38,125 nucleotides of DNA from SIG440 sp045645805 (GTDB lineage Bacteria; Bacillota; Clostridia; Monoglobales; Monoglobaceae). Both the position numbers and the translations under genes were made by a program. The stretch lies in contig JAZRJL010000030.1 in the NCBI GenBank assembly GCA_045645805.1, positions 1 to 38,125 on the forward strand, written 5' to 3'. The stretch's first letter is position 1. Every line of letters starts with the position of its first letter. The notes under the pieces were generated by a model. It ran no database searches. It was not told the origin of the DNA and worked only from the letters and a program-made list of their open reading frames with translations. Shown piece after piece: positions 24,608-31,295 of the stretch.

Positions 24608-24874
24608 TCATTCATCGGAAGTTGAGTCTATATCATCTTCGTCAAGTTCACCATCTTCAAGTAACATCTCTGCACAATGCTCGCAAAGTCTGTCTTCGTT
24701 TTTCAAATAATAGAATGTAACTGCATCATACTGCCAATATTCGTGACAATGGTCACACTCCATGTAATCAAGGTCATCAATGCATTTATCACATAACCTT
24801 GTTACTTCATCCACAATGATAACATCTTTTTCCTCGCCGCATTCTGTGCAGATATCAAATGTTGTCTGTGCCAT
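24608..24874 (-). CDS. Small zinc-ribbon protein upstream of the integrase
   Basis: The 88-residue acidic protein has four CxxC pairs (CTEC, CDKC, CDHC, CEHC), enough for two zinc sites, and an acidic tail (LEDGELDEDD). It lies 21 bases upstream of the integrase gene in the same leftward operon. It could be an integration partner or directionality factor, but nothing in the sequence proves this; such factors are usually basic. I do not recognise the family. Confidence 0.5.
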   Translation of the reverse strand: MAQTTFDICTECGEEKDVIIVDEVTRLCDKCIDDLDYMECDHCHEYWQYDAVTFYYLKNEDRLCEHCAEMLLEDGELDEDDIDSTSDE

Positions 24875-24890
24875 AATTTATCATCCTTTC

Positions 24891-25229
24891 TTAATCAATA
24901 TTTTTCCACAACCTATACGCATAAAATGCCATTATAACTTCACATATCCCTGCAATAGCATCTATCATTACCCAAGAATCTTTATCCATATACACAGGCA
25001 ATATAGGATTCCAAAGGATAGTAATAATTATATTAGGGATAAGCATTAAGCTGAATTTATCTTCTATCGCATATGCAAAAAATAGATATATAACAGATAA
25101 TAGCGGCACAACTATTCTCATAAAGGTATAGAAACCATATGGTAACTCTGCAATCGATATAAATAAAATAGCCGCAATAACAAGTGGCAATATGAAGAAT
25201 CTCGGCATTTCGTTTTCTCTTTTGTTCAT
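24891..25229 (-). CDS. Four-helix membrane protein, DUF6804-like
   Basis: The 112-residue protein has about four membrane segments (FILPLVIAAILFISIAEL, IVVPLLSVIYLFFAYAI, FSLMLIPNIIITILWNPI, MIDAIAGICEVIMAFYAY). The stretch 'ELPYGFYTFMRIVV … WNPILPVYM' resembles small DUF6804 proteins. It is the first gene of the integrase operon and follows a promoter with two 12-bp direct repeats. It may be a lysogeny-expressed membrane factor. Function is unknown. An in-frame Met8 is an alternative start. Confidence 0.5.
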   Translation of the reverse strand: MNKRENEMPRFFILPLVIAAILFISIAELPYGFYTFMRIVVPLLSVIYLFFAYAIEDKFSLMLIPNIIITILWNPILPVYMDKDSWVMIDAIAGICEVIMAFYAYRLWKNID

Positions 25230-25252
25230 TTAAAAATCAAATCCTTTCAAAC

Positions 25253-25298
25253 TATACTTATAATATTTGCTTGCTATAATTGCAAGTATACTTATAAT
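25253..25298 (-). promoter_or_regulatory. Leftward integrase-operon promoter with two direct repeats
   Basis: Read leftward, TTGCAA (25280-25285), a 17-base spacer and TATAAG (25257-25262) form a promoter. TATACTTATAAT occurs twice, at 25253-25264 (over the -10) and 25287-25298 (just upstream of the -35), 34 bases apart. This looks like a two-site operator controlling integrase expression. A CTTGC/GCAAG inverted repeat lies between. Confidence 0.55.
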
Positions 25299-25307
25299 TT
25301 TATGTAC

Positions 25308-25808
25308 TTAAAATTTTATCCAACCTAAGTTGGGATTCATAACTTCTGCTACTAAAAGACCTACAAGAGCTAATATGCAAATCCAAGAAAAGATTTTTGA
25401 AGTAAGATATTCTCTTTCAAGAGTCTTTATAAGCTCTCTCTTATCAGCAAGTCTTTTTTCGTAATTTTCTTTAAGGTCATCATGATGTTGCTCGTAATGT
25501 GACCTTATATTGTTAATGTGAGCTTCGTTTGTTTCTTTCATAACCTCAATCTGATATTCATATATTTCTTTTATTGCAACTACAGACGTTTCTTTCAATT
25601 CATCTTTGCTCTTTCCGGGGTTATACATTGCATCAAGCGAGCCTCCCATTGCAATAACTATTGAAGAAACTGTTTCAAAACGAGGGTCTTCCGTCTTTCC
25701 TGAAAAAATATTTTTCACTGTGGCTTCAGGAATTCCACTTAAATTTGATATTGCCTCAAATGTGAATTTTCCCCTATCTTTCAGGGTGTTTAAGTATTTA
25801 AGTATCAT
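25308..25808 (-). CDS. Membrane-anchored HTH regulator
   Basis: The 166-residue protein has an N-terminal HTH (TFEAISNLSGIPEATVKNIFSGKT, residues ~15-38, then 'PRFETVSSIVIAMGGSL'). A long coiled coil (~70-135, EYQIEVMKETNEAHIN …) follows, and a C-terminal membrane helix (IFSWICILALVGLLVAEV). This arrangement suggests a DNA-binding protein tethered to the membrane, perhaps sensing envelope state. The integrase-operon promoter with two direct repeats lies directly downstream. AAAGGAGTC precedes the start. Confidence 0.65.
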   Translation of the reverse strand: MILKYLNTLKDRGKFTFEAISNLSGIPEATVKNIFSGKTEDPRFETVSSIVIAMGGSLDAMYNPGKSKDELKETSVVAIKEIYEYQIEVMKETNEAHINNIRSHYEQHHDDLKENYEKRLADKRELIKTLEREYLTSKIFSWICILALVGLLVAEVMNPNLGWIKF

Positions 25809-26046
25809 TTTTGACTCCTTTAAATATCAATTTTTTCTTTAGTATTTTTGGGGTATAGAAAAGTTTGCACCTTTATTTTCCAAATTTGCATCTGTACATT
25901 TGGGAAAAAATGTTTTATCATCAAGTCATCGACAAAGACCGAACATACATTCCCAAAAATTCCTTGTATAAAAACTCATTGTCCTGTGTTATTATTAAGA
26001 AGTAACCTGCGACACAAGGATGCCCCGGAATAGAAAGGAGACACTT
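25809..26046. other. Divergent intergenic region between HTH regulator and small gene
   Basis: This 238-base AT-rich spacer holds an imperfect inverted repeat, TTTTCCAAAT (25876-25885) and ATTTGGGAAAA (25898-25908), with one bulged base. It may be an operator. A weak rightward promoter (TTGTAT 25964, TGTTAT 25987) is possible. No gene is seen. Confidence 0.35.
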
Positions 26047-26181
26047 ATGGAGCAAGCTTACAAATTGAGAAAAGATAAATTGAAAGAATCTTACATCGAT
26101 AACATACTTATTCTTTTAAGAAAATGTAATGATATAAGTCTCCTCGATTTAATCCTTAAATTACTTGAAAAGAGTGTTTAA
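26047..26181 (+). CDS. 44-aa small protein
   Basis: The short product (MEQAYKLRKDKLKESYIDN…) ends LLDLILKLLEKSV. It has GAAAGGAG 8 bases upstream. Tiny proteins with a 'D..LLdlI..LL.KS' end are frequent near Firmicutes phage repressors. The 3' end overlaps the convergent repressor gene by 21 bases. Function is unknown. Confidence 0.5.
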   Translation: MEQAYKLRKDKLKESYIDNILILLRKCNDISLLDLILKLLEKSV

Positions 26182-26517
26182 CATTGAATTAATACTTTCC
26201 AATTTATCTTTATCAAGCTTATACAAGTTTTCTACTACCGACATAAATGTATCGTCGGTACGCATCTTAAGAATGATGTCCGCTTGGATGTCATTCTTTT
26301 TTTGTTCTTCTTCCATATAGGTTTCAAAAATAAGCTCTGATGGTGCGATACCTAATATGTCGGATATTTTTTTCAAGGTTGACCTTTTAATATTTACTAC
26401 TCTTCCATTTTCATATTTGGCAATAGCAGACTTTTGAACACCTAACGCATTCCCCAAATCCTCTTGTGTCATCCCCTTGTTGATTCTTGCAATTCTTATT
26501 TTGTCTCCTATATTCAT
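26161..26517 (-). CDS. CI-like XRE repressor
   Basis: The 118-residue protein begins with an XRE helix-turn-helix (IGDKIRIARINKGMTQEDLG, then 'GVQKSAIAKYENGR', residues ~3-60). The short C-terminal helical part (~75-118) probably makes dimers. It lacks an S24 peptidase domain, so induction would not be by classic LexA-type self-cleavage. It faces away from the Cro-like gene, and a GTGTCT-type palindrome overlaps its own -10. Likely the lysogeny repressor. Confidence 0.8.
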   Translation of the reverse strand: MNIGDKIRIARINKGMTQEDLGNALGVQKSAIAKYENGRVVNIKRSTLKKISDILGIAPSELIFETYMEEEQKKNDIQADIILKMRTDDTFMSVVENLYKLDKDKLESINSMLNTLFK

Positions 26518-26536
26518 AATGTAAATCCTCCTTTCT

Positions 26537-26553
26537 ATGTCTTAATTATACAC
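26537..26553. promoter_or_regulatory. Operator O3, imperfect, over repressor promoter
   Basis: ATGTCT-TAATT-ATACAC matches the GTGTCT-N5-AGACAC consensus at 10 of 12 positions. It covers the -10 of the repressor promoter, so binding would give autorepression. Confidence 0.55.
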
Positions 26554-26573
26554 CTCTGTTTCCTAAAAATCAA
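26545..26573 (-). promoter_or_regulatory. Repressor promoter
   Basis: Leftward, TTGATT (26568-26573), a 17-base spacer and a perfect TATAAT (26545-26550) precede the repressor start by about 30 bases. The -10 overlaps the O3 palindrome. Confidence 0.7.
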
Positions 26574-26602
26574 ATATTTTTTTATTTTTTTCAAAAAAAC
26601 TC

Positions 26603-26631
26603 TTGACTTATGTAAAAAAATGTGATAAAAC
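26603..26631 (+). promoter_or_regulatory. Rightward early promoter
   Basis: TTGACT (26603-26608), a 17-base spacer and TAAAAC (26626-26631) point to the Cro-like gene. Operator O1 starts 5 bases after the -10, over the expected start of transcription. Confidence 0.6.
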
Positions 26632-26635
26632 ATCA

Positions 26636-26652
26636 GTGTCTTGTTAAGACAC
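26636..26652. promoter_or_regulatory. Operator O1 (GTGTCT-TGTTA-AGACAC)
   Basis: The 17-bp palindrome has perfect 6-bp arms, extended to 8 bp (AGTGTCTT/AAGACACT). It lies at the likely start site of the early promoter, well placed to block it. Confidence 0.75.
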
Positions 26653-26681
26653 TCAACAAAATTCTATGAGGAGGTGTAAAG

Positions 26682-26885
26682 ATGGATAAGGCAAAACTGA
26701 AAAGCTACATGGTTTTGCACGGACACACCAACAAAGACCTTGCGAATATGCTTGGTATCAGTGAGCAGAGTGTTTCCTGCAAAATCAACGAAAATGGCAC
26801 AGAATTCAAACAGGGTGAAATCAGAATAATCGCAGATGAATATAATCTTTCCCCTGATGAAGTTGTTGCTATTTTTTTTGACTAA
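26682..26885 (+). CDS. Cro-like HTH protein
   Basis: The 67-residue product has an HTH (NKDLANMLGISEQSVSCKIN, residues ~18-37) and the tail 'EIRIIADEYNLSPDEVVAIFF', typical of short phage Cro-like/DUF739-like proteins. It is the first gene of the rightward operon, has GAGGAGGTG upstream and lies opposite the CI-like repressor. It probably competes for the same operators to favour lytic growth. Operator O2 follows its stop codon by 3 bases. Confidence 0.75.
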   Translation: MDKAKLKSYMVLHGHTNKDLANMLGISEQSVSCKINENGTEFKQGEIRIIADEYNLSPDEVVAIFFD

Positions 26886-26888
26886 TTA

Positions 26889-26905
26889 GTGTCTGATTTA
26901 GACAC
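26889..26905. promoter_or_regulatory. Operator O2 (GTGTCT-GATTT-AGACAC)
   Basis: This has the same 6-bp arms and spacing as O1 and lies 253 bases downstream, just after the Cro-like gene. No clear promoter accompanies it, so it could act as a roadblock or a looping partner. Confidence 0.7.
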
Positions 26906-26923
26906 ACAAAGGAGGAACGAAAG

Positions 26924-27034
26924 ATGTCTGATATGGTTTATTTCTTAATTTGTTTAGCAGCGACCTGCTTTTGTTGCGTTTGGATTGGTTGGCTGATGGG
27001 TTATGCCGATGCCAAGAAGAAGTATAGGAAGTAA
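26924..27034 (+). CDS. 36-aa single-pass membrane protein
   Basis: The product (MSDMVYFLICLAATCFCCVW…) is one membrane helix with a basic tail (DAKKKYRK), so the tail is probably cytoplasmic. AAAGGAGG precedes the start. Cysteines cluster at positions 10, 15, 17 and 18. Unknown function; possibly an early membrane peptide. Confidence 0.5.
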   Translation: MSDMVYFLICLAATCFCCVWIGWLMGYADAKKKYRK

Positions 27035-27054
27035 ATTTGAGGAGGAGCAAAAAT

Positions 27055-27798
27055 ATGAAGGGTTATAAAGCATTTAATAAGGGATTGGTTTGCAGGGGTA
27101 AACAGTACGCAGAAAACACTGTGTTTGAAGAAGAATCGGCAGAGATTTGTAGAAGTGGTATGCACTTTTGTGAGAAGCCTCTTGATGTTTTGGAACACTA
27201 TCCCCTTGTAAATGAAAAGGGAGAAATGAGCGAGTTTGCAGAAGTTGAAGCTCTTGATGAGTGCCTGACAGATGATAACAAAAAGTATTGCACAAAGAAG
27301 CTGAAAATAGGAGCGAAGATAAGCTTCCCTGCATTGGTACAGGCGAGTGTTAGTCTTGAAAAATCAATCTTTGACACAAAGGTTAAAACTACAAAGAAAG
27401 ATAATGCAAAGATTGGCTCAAGTGGGGACTCTGCAAAGATTGGCTCAAGTGGGTACTCTGCAAAGATTGGCTCAAGTGGGTACTCTGCAAAGATTGGCTC
27501 AAGTGGGGACTCTGCAAAGATTGGCTCAAGTGGGGACTCTGCAAAGATTGGCTCAAGTGGGGACTCTGCAAAGATTGATAGTACAGGGGAAGATTCTGTT
27601 ATCTGTTGTGCAGGTCATAATTCGATTACTAAAGCAAAGAAAGGCAGTTGGATAACTCTCTCAGAGTGGAAATACGATGAAGAGAAAAAAAGAAGTATTC
27701 CTATTTGTGTGAAGACAGAATTTGTTGACGGAGAACGAATCAAGGAAGATACATTTTATAAGCTTGTAAATGGTGAATTTGTAGAGGTTAAGGAGTAA
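27055..27798 (+). CDS. DUF7666-like phage protein with solenoid repeats
   Basis: The 247-residue product starts at the ATG at 27055, after GAGGAGGAG. The N-terminus (MKGYKAFNKGLVCRGKQY … EICRSGMHFCEKPLDVLEHY) matches the pattern of DUF7666 proteins. Residues ~118-171 are six 9-residue repeats, AKIGSSG[DY]S, that should form a beta-solenoid, followed by a degenerate seventh. After ICCAGHNS comes a 60-residue C-terminal domain. Function is unknown. Perfect DNA identity between repeats suggests repeat number changes easily. Confidence 0.6.
   Translation: MKGYKAFNKGLVCRGKQYAENTVFEEESAEICRSGMHFCEKPLDVLEHYPLVNEKGEMSEFAEVEALDECLTDDNKKYCTKKLKIGAKISFPALVQASVSLEKSIFDTKVKTTKKDNAKIGSSGDSAKIGSSGYSAKIGSSGYSAKIGSSGDSAKIGSSGDSAKIGSSGDSAKIDSTGEDSVICCAGHNSITKAKKGSWITLSEWKYDEEKKRSIPICVKTEFVDGERIKEDTFYKLVNGEFVEVKE
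27406..27567 (+). repeat. Six 27-bp tandem repeats
   Basis: Units start GCAAAGATTGGCTCAAGTGG and end GGACTCT or GTACTCT. The only difference is one base: units 2 and 3 have T, the others G. A degenerate seventh unit starts at 27568. The unit length keeps the reading frame. Confidence 0.95.
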
Positions 27799-27803
27799 TA
27801 ACA

Positions 27804-27899
27804 ATGGCAAGGCGAGATTATTTAACGGATGAGCAAGTGGAACGAGAGATAGAACGGCTTATTGATTCAGATATGGTGAAGGGATGTGGCAACGAATGA
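27804..27899 (+). CDS. 31-aa small charged protein
   Basis: MARRDYLTDEQVEREIERLI… is a small helical peptide, following AAGGAG by 9 bases. Its stop overlaps the next start (ATGA), which supports real translation. Function unknown. Confidence 0.4.
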   Translation: MARRDYLTDEQVEREIERLIDSDMVKGCGNE

Positions 27900-28045
27900 A
27901 GTACACGGTTACGGAGTACGAAAGCGAGAAGTGCATTGCAAGAATTCACAAGCCTATCCTTACGGCAGAGGAACAGAAAATAAGAGAAGATGAAGTAAGA
28001 AAGGCAATTGTGCAGTTTGAAAGAGAAAGGATGAGAAATCAGTAA
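27896..28045 (+). CDS. 49-aa small conserved phage protein
   Basis: MKYTVTEYESEKCIARIHKP… contains RIHKPILTAEEQKIR, a pattern (r.h.PiLt.eEr..r) seen in tiny proteins of Firmicutes phages. It is coupled at both ends: ATGA with the gene before and TAATG with the YqaJ gene. Function unknown. Confidence 0.55.
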   Translation: MKYTVTEYESEKCIARIHKPILTAEEQKIREDEVRKAIVQFERERMRNQ

Positions 28046-29016
28046 TGATTACTAAAATTAAGACAAATACCCATGAAGATTGGTTGGCAGAGAGAAATAA
28101 GAGCCTCGGAGGCTCAGACGTGGGAGCAGTGCTTGGTATGAATACATACTCTTCCCCATACACCATTTGGGCAGAAAAGACGGGCAAACTTCCTCCCTTT
28201 GAAGGAAACGAGTGGACAAGGCTCGGTAATGACCTTGAGGGATATGTAGCACAGAGATTCAGCGAGGCTTCAGGTCTTAAGGTAGTAAATGATTCTGCGA
28301 CTTGGAGAAATGATAAATATCCTCACCTTCACGCAAACATAGACAGAAAAGTTGTCGGTATGAAGGCAGGTGTCGAATGTAAGCTGACATCAGAATTAAA
28401 TGCTAAAAAGTATAAGGATGGAGAATTTCCTGACAGATTCTATGCACAGTGCGTTGAGTATTTAGCTGTTACAGAACTTGATAGATGGTTTCTCGCAGTG
28501 CTTATCTACGGCAAAGGCATCAAGATATATCAGATGACAAGGATTGTTGACGATGTAAAGCCTGAATGGTGTGAGGCATCTGTTTATGTATCAGATGAAG
28601 AAATCGAGGCACTTGTTAAGACTACGGCAGATTTTTGGAACAATTATGTTCTTACAGATACTCCTCCTATGGCAGACGGAAGTGACTCTACAAGCGAAAC
28701 ACTTCGGACCATATATCCTGAATCCAACGGAGATACAGTAAGCCTTATGGCATTTGAAGGAGAGCTTCAGCAGTATGTGGCTTTATCTAACCACTTGGAT
28801 GAGGTAAAGAAACAGAAGGAAGAGATGGCAAACAAAATTAAAGGCTTTATGGGCGAGGCTTCTAAAGGCACAAGCGATGGCTTTAAAGTTTCTTGGGCAT
28901 CATCGGTGAGAAACACATTCGACCACAAGGCTTTTGCAAAGGATAATCCGGGAATCGACCTTTCAGCTTACTACAAATCAACGGCAACGAGAACATTCAA
29001 AGTAACTCAAATATAA
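28045..29016 (+). CDS. YqaJ-like phage exonuclease
   Basis: The 323-residue enzyme digests one strand of double-stranded ends to feed the RecT annealase. 'WLAERNKSLGGSDVGAVLGM' is the YqaJ N-terminal signature; the PD-(D/E)XK core is seen as LEGYVAQRF, the HANIDRKV aspartate and GVECK. The C-terminal third carries a helix (LDEVKKQKEEMANKIKGFMG) and FDHKAFAKDNPGIDLSAYYK. It is coupled to the preceding small gene and followed by recT, forming a two-component recombination system. Confidence 0.92.
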   Translation: MITKIKTNTHEDWLAERNKSLGGSDVGAVLGMNTYSSPYTIWAEKTGKLPPFEGNEWTRLGNDLEGYVAQRFSEASGLKVVNDSATWRNDKYPHLHANIDRKVVGMKAGVECKLTSELNAKKYKDGEFPDRFYAQCVEYLAVTELDRWFLAVLIYGKGIKIYQMTRIVDDVKPEWCEASVYVSDEEIEALVKTTADFWNNYVLTDTPPMADGSDSTSETLRTIYPESNGDTVSLMAFEGELQQYVALSNHLDEVKKQKEEMANKIKGFMGEASKGTSDGFKVSWASSVRNTFDHKAFAKDNPGIDLSAYYKSTATRTFKVTQI

Positions 29017-29045
29017 ATTATATAAATTGAAAAGGAGAAATAATT

Positions 29046-29945
29046 ATGGCTAACAAAATTCAGACTCAGGTAGCAAAGGTAGAAGAAAACAAATTACAGG
29101 CACAGGGCAAGCAGACAGTTAATCAGCTTATGAATGCAATGCTTGACGGAGAGAAATTAAGAGGAAGATTTGATGAGTTGCTCGGCAAACGTGCGCCACA
29201 GTTTATATCTTCGCTCGTTTCCCTTGTAAATGCAGATACAAATATGCAGAAAGCATTTTATGAAGCTCCGATGACAGTTATTCAATCAGCACTTAAGGCG
29301 GCATCATTCGACCTTCCTATTGACCAAAATCTTGGTTATGCATATATTGTCCCCTTCAAAAATAGCAAAAAAGATGCAGATGGTAATTGGAAAAAAGTAA
29401 CAGAAGCATCCTTCATACTTGGTTGGAAAGGTATGCATCAGCTTGCATTAAGAACAGGAGCATATAAGACCATCAATGTAATTGATATAAGAGAAGGCGA
29501 ACTTAAAAGTTATAACAGACTCACGGAAGAAGTTATTATTGATTTCATCGAAGATGAAGCTGAAAGAGAAACAAAGAAAATCATCGGATATGTTGGTTAT
29601 TACAGACTTGTAAACGGTGCTGAGAAGACAATCTATATGACCACTAAACAGATTGAAAATCACGAAAAGAAGAATCGCAAGGGTGATTCTATGGGCAAAG
29701 GTTGGAGAGACGATTTCGATGCCATGGCAAGAAAAACAGTATACAGAAGACTCATCGGTAAGTGGGGTGTAATGAGTATTGATTATCAAAGCCATAGCGA
29801 AGCTATAGAGCTTGCTAATCAGATGCAGGAAGAGAATAACCTTGAATCTCCTATTATTGATGGTGACTTTGTTGAAAGTGATGTAGTAGACCTCGATTCA
29901 GGCGAGATTGTGGATGGTGATAGTGATGGCAATACACAGAGCTGA
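29046..29945 (+). CDS. recT: RecT single-strand annealing protein
   Basis: The 299-residue protein pairs complementary strands during phage recombination and may help circularise the genome. It has the RecT core: 'ALKAASFDLPIDQNLGYAYI', VPFKNSKK, FILGWKGMHQLALRTG, and 'WRDDFDAMARKTVYRRLIGK'. The acidic tail (DGDFVESDVVDLDSGEIVD) may bind partners such as SSB. It sits between the YqaJ exonuclease and ssb. Confidence 0.93.
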   Translation: MANKIQTQVAKVEENKLQAQGKQTVNQLMNAMLDGEKLRGRFDELLGKRAPQFISSLVSLVNADTNMQKAFYEAPMTVIQSALKAASFDLPIDQNLGYAYIVPFKNSKKDADGNWKKVTEASFILGWKGMHQLALRTGAYKTINVIDIREGELKSYNRLTEEVIIDFIEDEAERETKKIIGYVGYYRLVNGAEKTIYMTTKQIENHEKKNRKGDSMGKGWRDDFDAMARKTVYRRLIGKWGVMSIDYQSHSEAIELANQMQEENNLESPIIDGDFVESDVVDLDSGEIVDGDSDGNTQS

Positions 29946-30156
29946 TTCTCAGGTAACAGTTATCTTAAATCATTTAAAAGAAAACAAGGAAATAAATCCC
30001 CTTGAAGCCTTGAGCAAGTATGGAGTTTACAGACTTGGTGCAGTTATATTCATCCTTAAGAGAGAAGGCTACAACATATCAAGTCGCAGAGAATACCACA
30101 AAAAGTCATCAGGCAGAACAGGACATTATGCAGTTTATAGATTGGAGGAAGATTAA
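29926..30156 (+). CDS. Small winged-helix-like DNA-binding protein
   Basis: The 76-residue product starts MAIHRADSQV at 29926, overlapping recT by 20 bases. 'VTVILNHLKENKEINPLEAL' and 'YGVYRLGAVIFILKREGYNI' form a compact helix-turn-helix followed by a wing (GHYAVYRLEED). Similar short proteins next to recT/ssb are common in Firmicutes phages. It is probably DNA-binding; target unknown. Confidence 0.6.
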   Translation: MAIHRADSQVTVILNHLKENKEINPLEALSKYGVYRLGAVIFILKREGYNISSRREYHKKSSGRTGHYAVYRLEED

Positions 30157-30579
30157 ATGCTTAATAAAGTAATTTTGATGGGTAGGCTTACCCGTGATGT
30201 GGAACTCAGAAGCACTCCTCAAGGAACAAACACTTGTAGCTTCTCTTTGGCAGTAGACCGCAACTTTGTAAAACCGGGAGAAGAACGCAAGGCAGATTTT
30301 ATAAACTGCGTAGCATGGAGACAGACGGCAGAGTTTATTTCAAAGTATTTCAACAAGGGTAGTCTTTTAGCTCTTGAAGGAAGTATTCAAACACGTTCAT
30401 GGGAAGATAATGACGGAAATACACGTTATGCGACTGAGGTTATTGTAAATCAGGTATATTTTGCTGAGAGTAAAAAAGACGGACAGAGTAACAGTAAAAC
30501 ATTTGATGCTGCTATTTCTCCCCTACCTTCCCCTGATGGTTTCGCTCCATTGGGCGAAGATGATGATTTGCCGTTCTGA
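30157..30579 (+). CDS. ssb: Single-stranded DNA-binding protein
   Basis: The 140-residue protein has the OB-fold signature (MLNKVILMGRLTRDVELRST, FSLAVDRNF, FINCVAWRQTAEFISKYFNKGS, LEGSIQTRSW) and the acidic tail DDDLPF that recruits replication and repair partners. It starts right after the upstream stop codon, with GGAGG in the preceding codons. It protects single strands during replication and RecT recombination. Confidence 0.96.
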   Translation: MLNKVILMGRLTRDVELRSTPQGTNTCSFSLAVDRNFVKPGEERKADFINCVAWRQTAEFISKYFNKGSLLALEGSIQTRSWEDNDGNTRYATEVIVNQVYFAESKKDGQSNSKTFDAAISPLPSPDGFAPLGEDDDLPF

Positions 30580-30593
30580 GGGGGTAGTGAGAA

Positions 30594-30701
30594 ATGATAC
30601 ACTACGGAGATACAACCAAGATAAGCGGCAAAGGTACGGCATTATGGGCGAGTGAGATTGAGGACTTCCCCATTGCTGTTACTAAAGCAAGAATAGAATA
30701 G
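30594..30701 (+). CDS. 35-aa ORF resembling a shuffled C5-methyltransferase remnant
   Basis: The product is MIHYGDTTKISG followed by KGTALWASEIEDFPIAVTKA and RIE. Both parts look like pieces of phage cytosine-5 DNA methyltransferases, in which an 'LWASEIE.FPIAVT' segment comes shortly before 'M.HYGD.TKI.G'. Here they are in the opposite order and all catalytic motifs (PCQ, ENV) are absent. GAGGGGG precedes the start, so a peptide may be made. Either a decayed gene or an unrelated small protein. Confidence 0.45.
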   Translation: MIHYGDTTKISGKGTALWASEIEDFPIAVTKARIE

Positions 30702-30712
30702 GTGGTGTTGTT

Positions 30713-30928
30713 ATGGCAAGGCATCAGAACGATGTTGAGGTTTTATGCCCATTCTACATTACAATAGCAACGAAGAGTATAACGTGTGAAGGAATAACGG
30801 ATGATTGCACTACGAAGTTACTCTTTAATACTCCTTCTTTAAGGAATCTGCACGCAAAGGTATTCTGCGAGTGCAAATACCAAAACTGCGAAATTTACAG
30901 AATGTTGGAGGCAAAATATGAGGATTAA
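30713..30928 (+). CDS. Small cysteine-rich phage protein
   Basis: The 71-residue product has the pattern CPFY…ITCEGITDDC…C.C.YQNCEIYRML, with enough Cys to bind zinc. This 'CPFY…I.CEG' layout is common in Firmicutes phage replication regions. Its end overlaps the next gene by 11 bases. Function unknown; probably nucleic-acid binding. Confidence 0.6.
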   Translation: MARHQNDVEVLCPFYITIATKSITCEGITDDCTTKLLFNTPSLRNLHAKVFCECKYQNCEIYRMLEAKYED

Positions 30929-31292
30929 CAAATATAAGGCAATTAAGACTTGTGTGAACGGCATCGAATTTGACTCAAGGAAGGAAGCAAGACGTTATCA
31001 GGAACTTCTGCTCTTAGAAAGGGCAGGAGTCATCCTGAATCTTAAAAGGCAAGTAAAGTATGTTCTTATTCCTGCTCAGCATGAAACCTTTGAGAGATAC
31101 GGAAAAAAAGGACAGAGGCTTCAAGATGGCAGCAGATGTATCGAAAAGGAATGTGCATACATAGCTGACTTCGTGTATGAGGAAAAAGGCAAGGAAATTG
31201 TCGAGGACACTAAGGGAATTAAGACTAAGGACTATATCATCAAAAGAAAGCTGATGCTTTATACACACGGCATCAAGATAAGGGAGGTGTAG
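30918..31292 (+). CDS. DUF1064 nuclease-like protein
   Basis: The 124-residue protein has the DUF1064 pattern: 'GIEFDSRKEARRYQELLLLE', LNLKRQVKYVLIP, then ADFVYEEKGKEIVEDTKG and IKRKLML. The ADF … EDTK order resembles a PD-(D/E)XK nuclease core, so a role in resolving or trimming DNA is plausible. A disordered middle (~57-77, KKGQRLQDGS) is inserted. It overlaps the gene before and leads into the radical SAM gene. Confidence 0.75.
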   Translation: MRINKYKAIKTCVNGIEFDSRKEARRYQELLLLERAGVILNLKRQVKYVLIPAQHETFERYGKKGQRLQDGSRCIEKECAYIADFVYEEKGKEIVEDTKGIKTKDYIIKRKLMLYTHGIKIREV

Positions 31293-31295
31293 AAA

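Noticed and set aside
27406..27567. CRISPR array
   Set aside because: The 27-bp units are contiguous without spacers and encode an in-frame solenoid.
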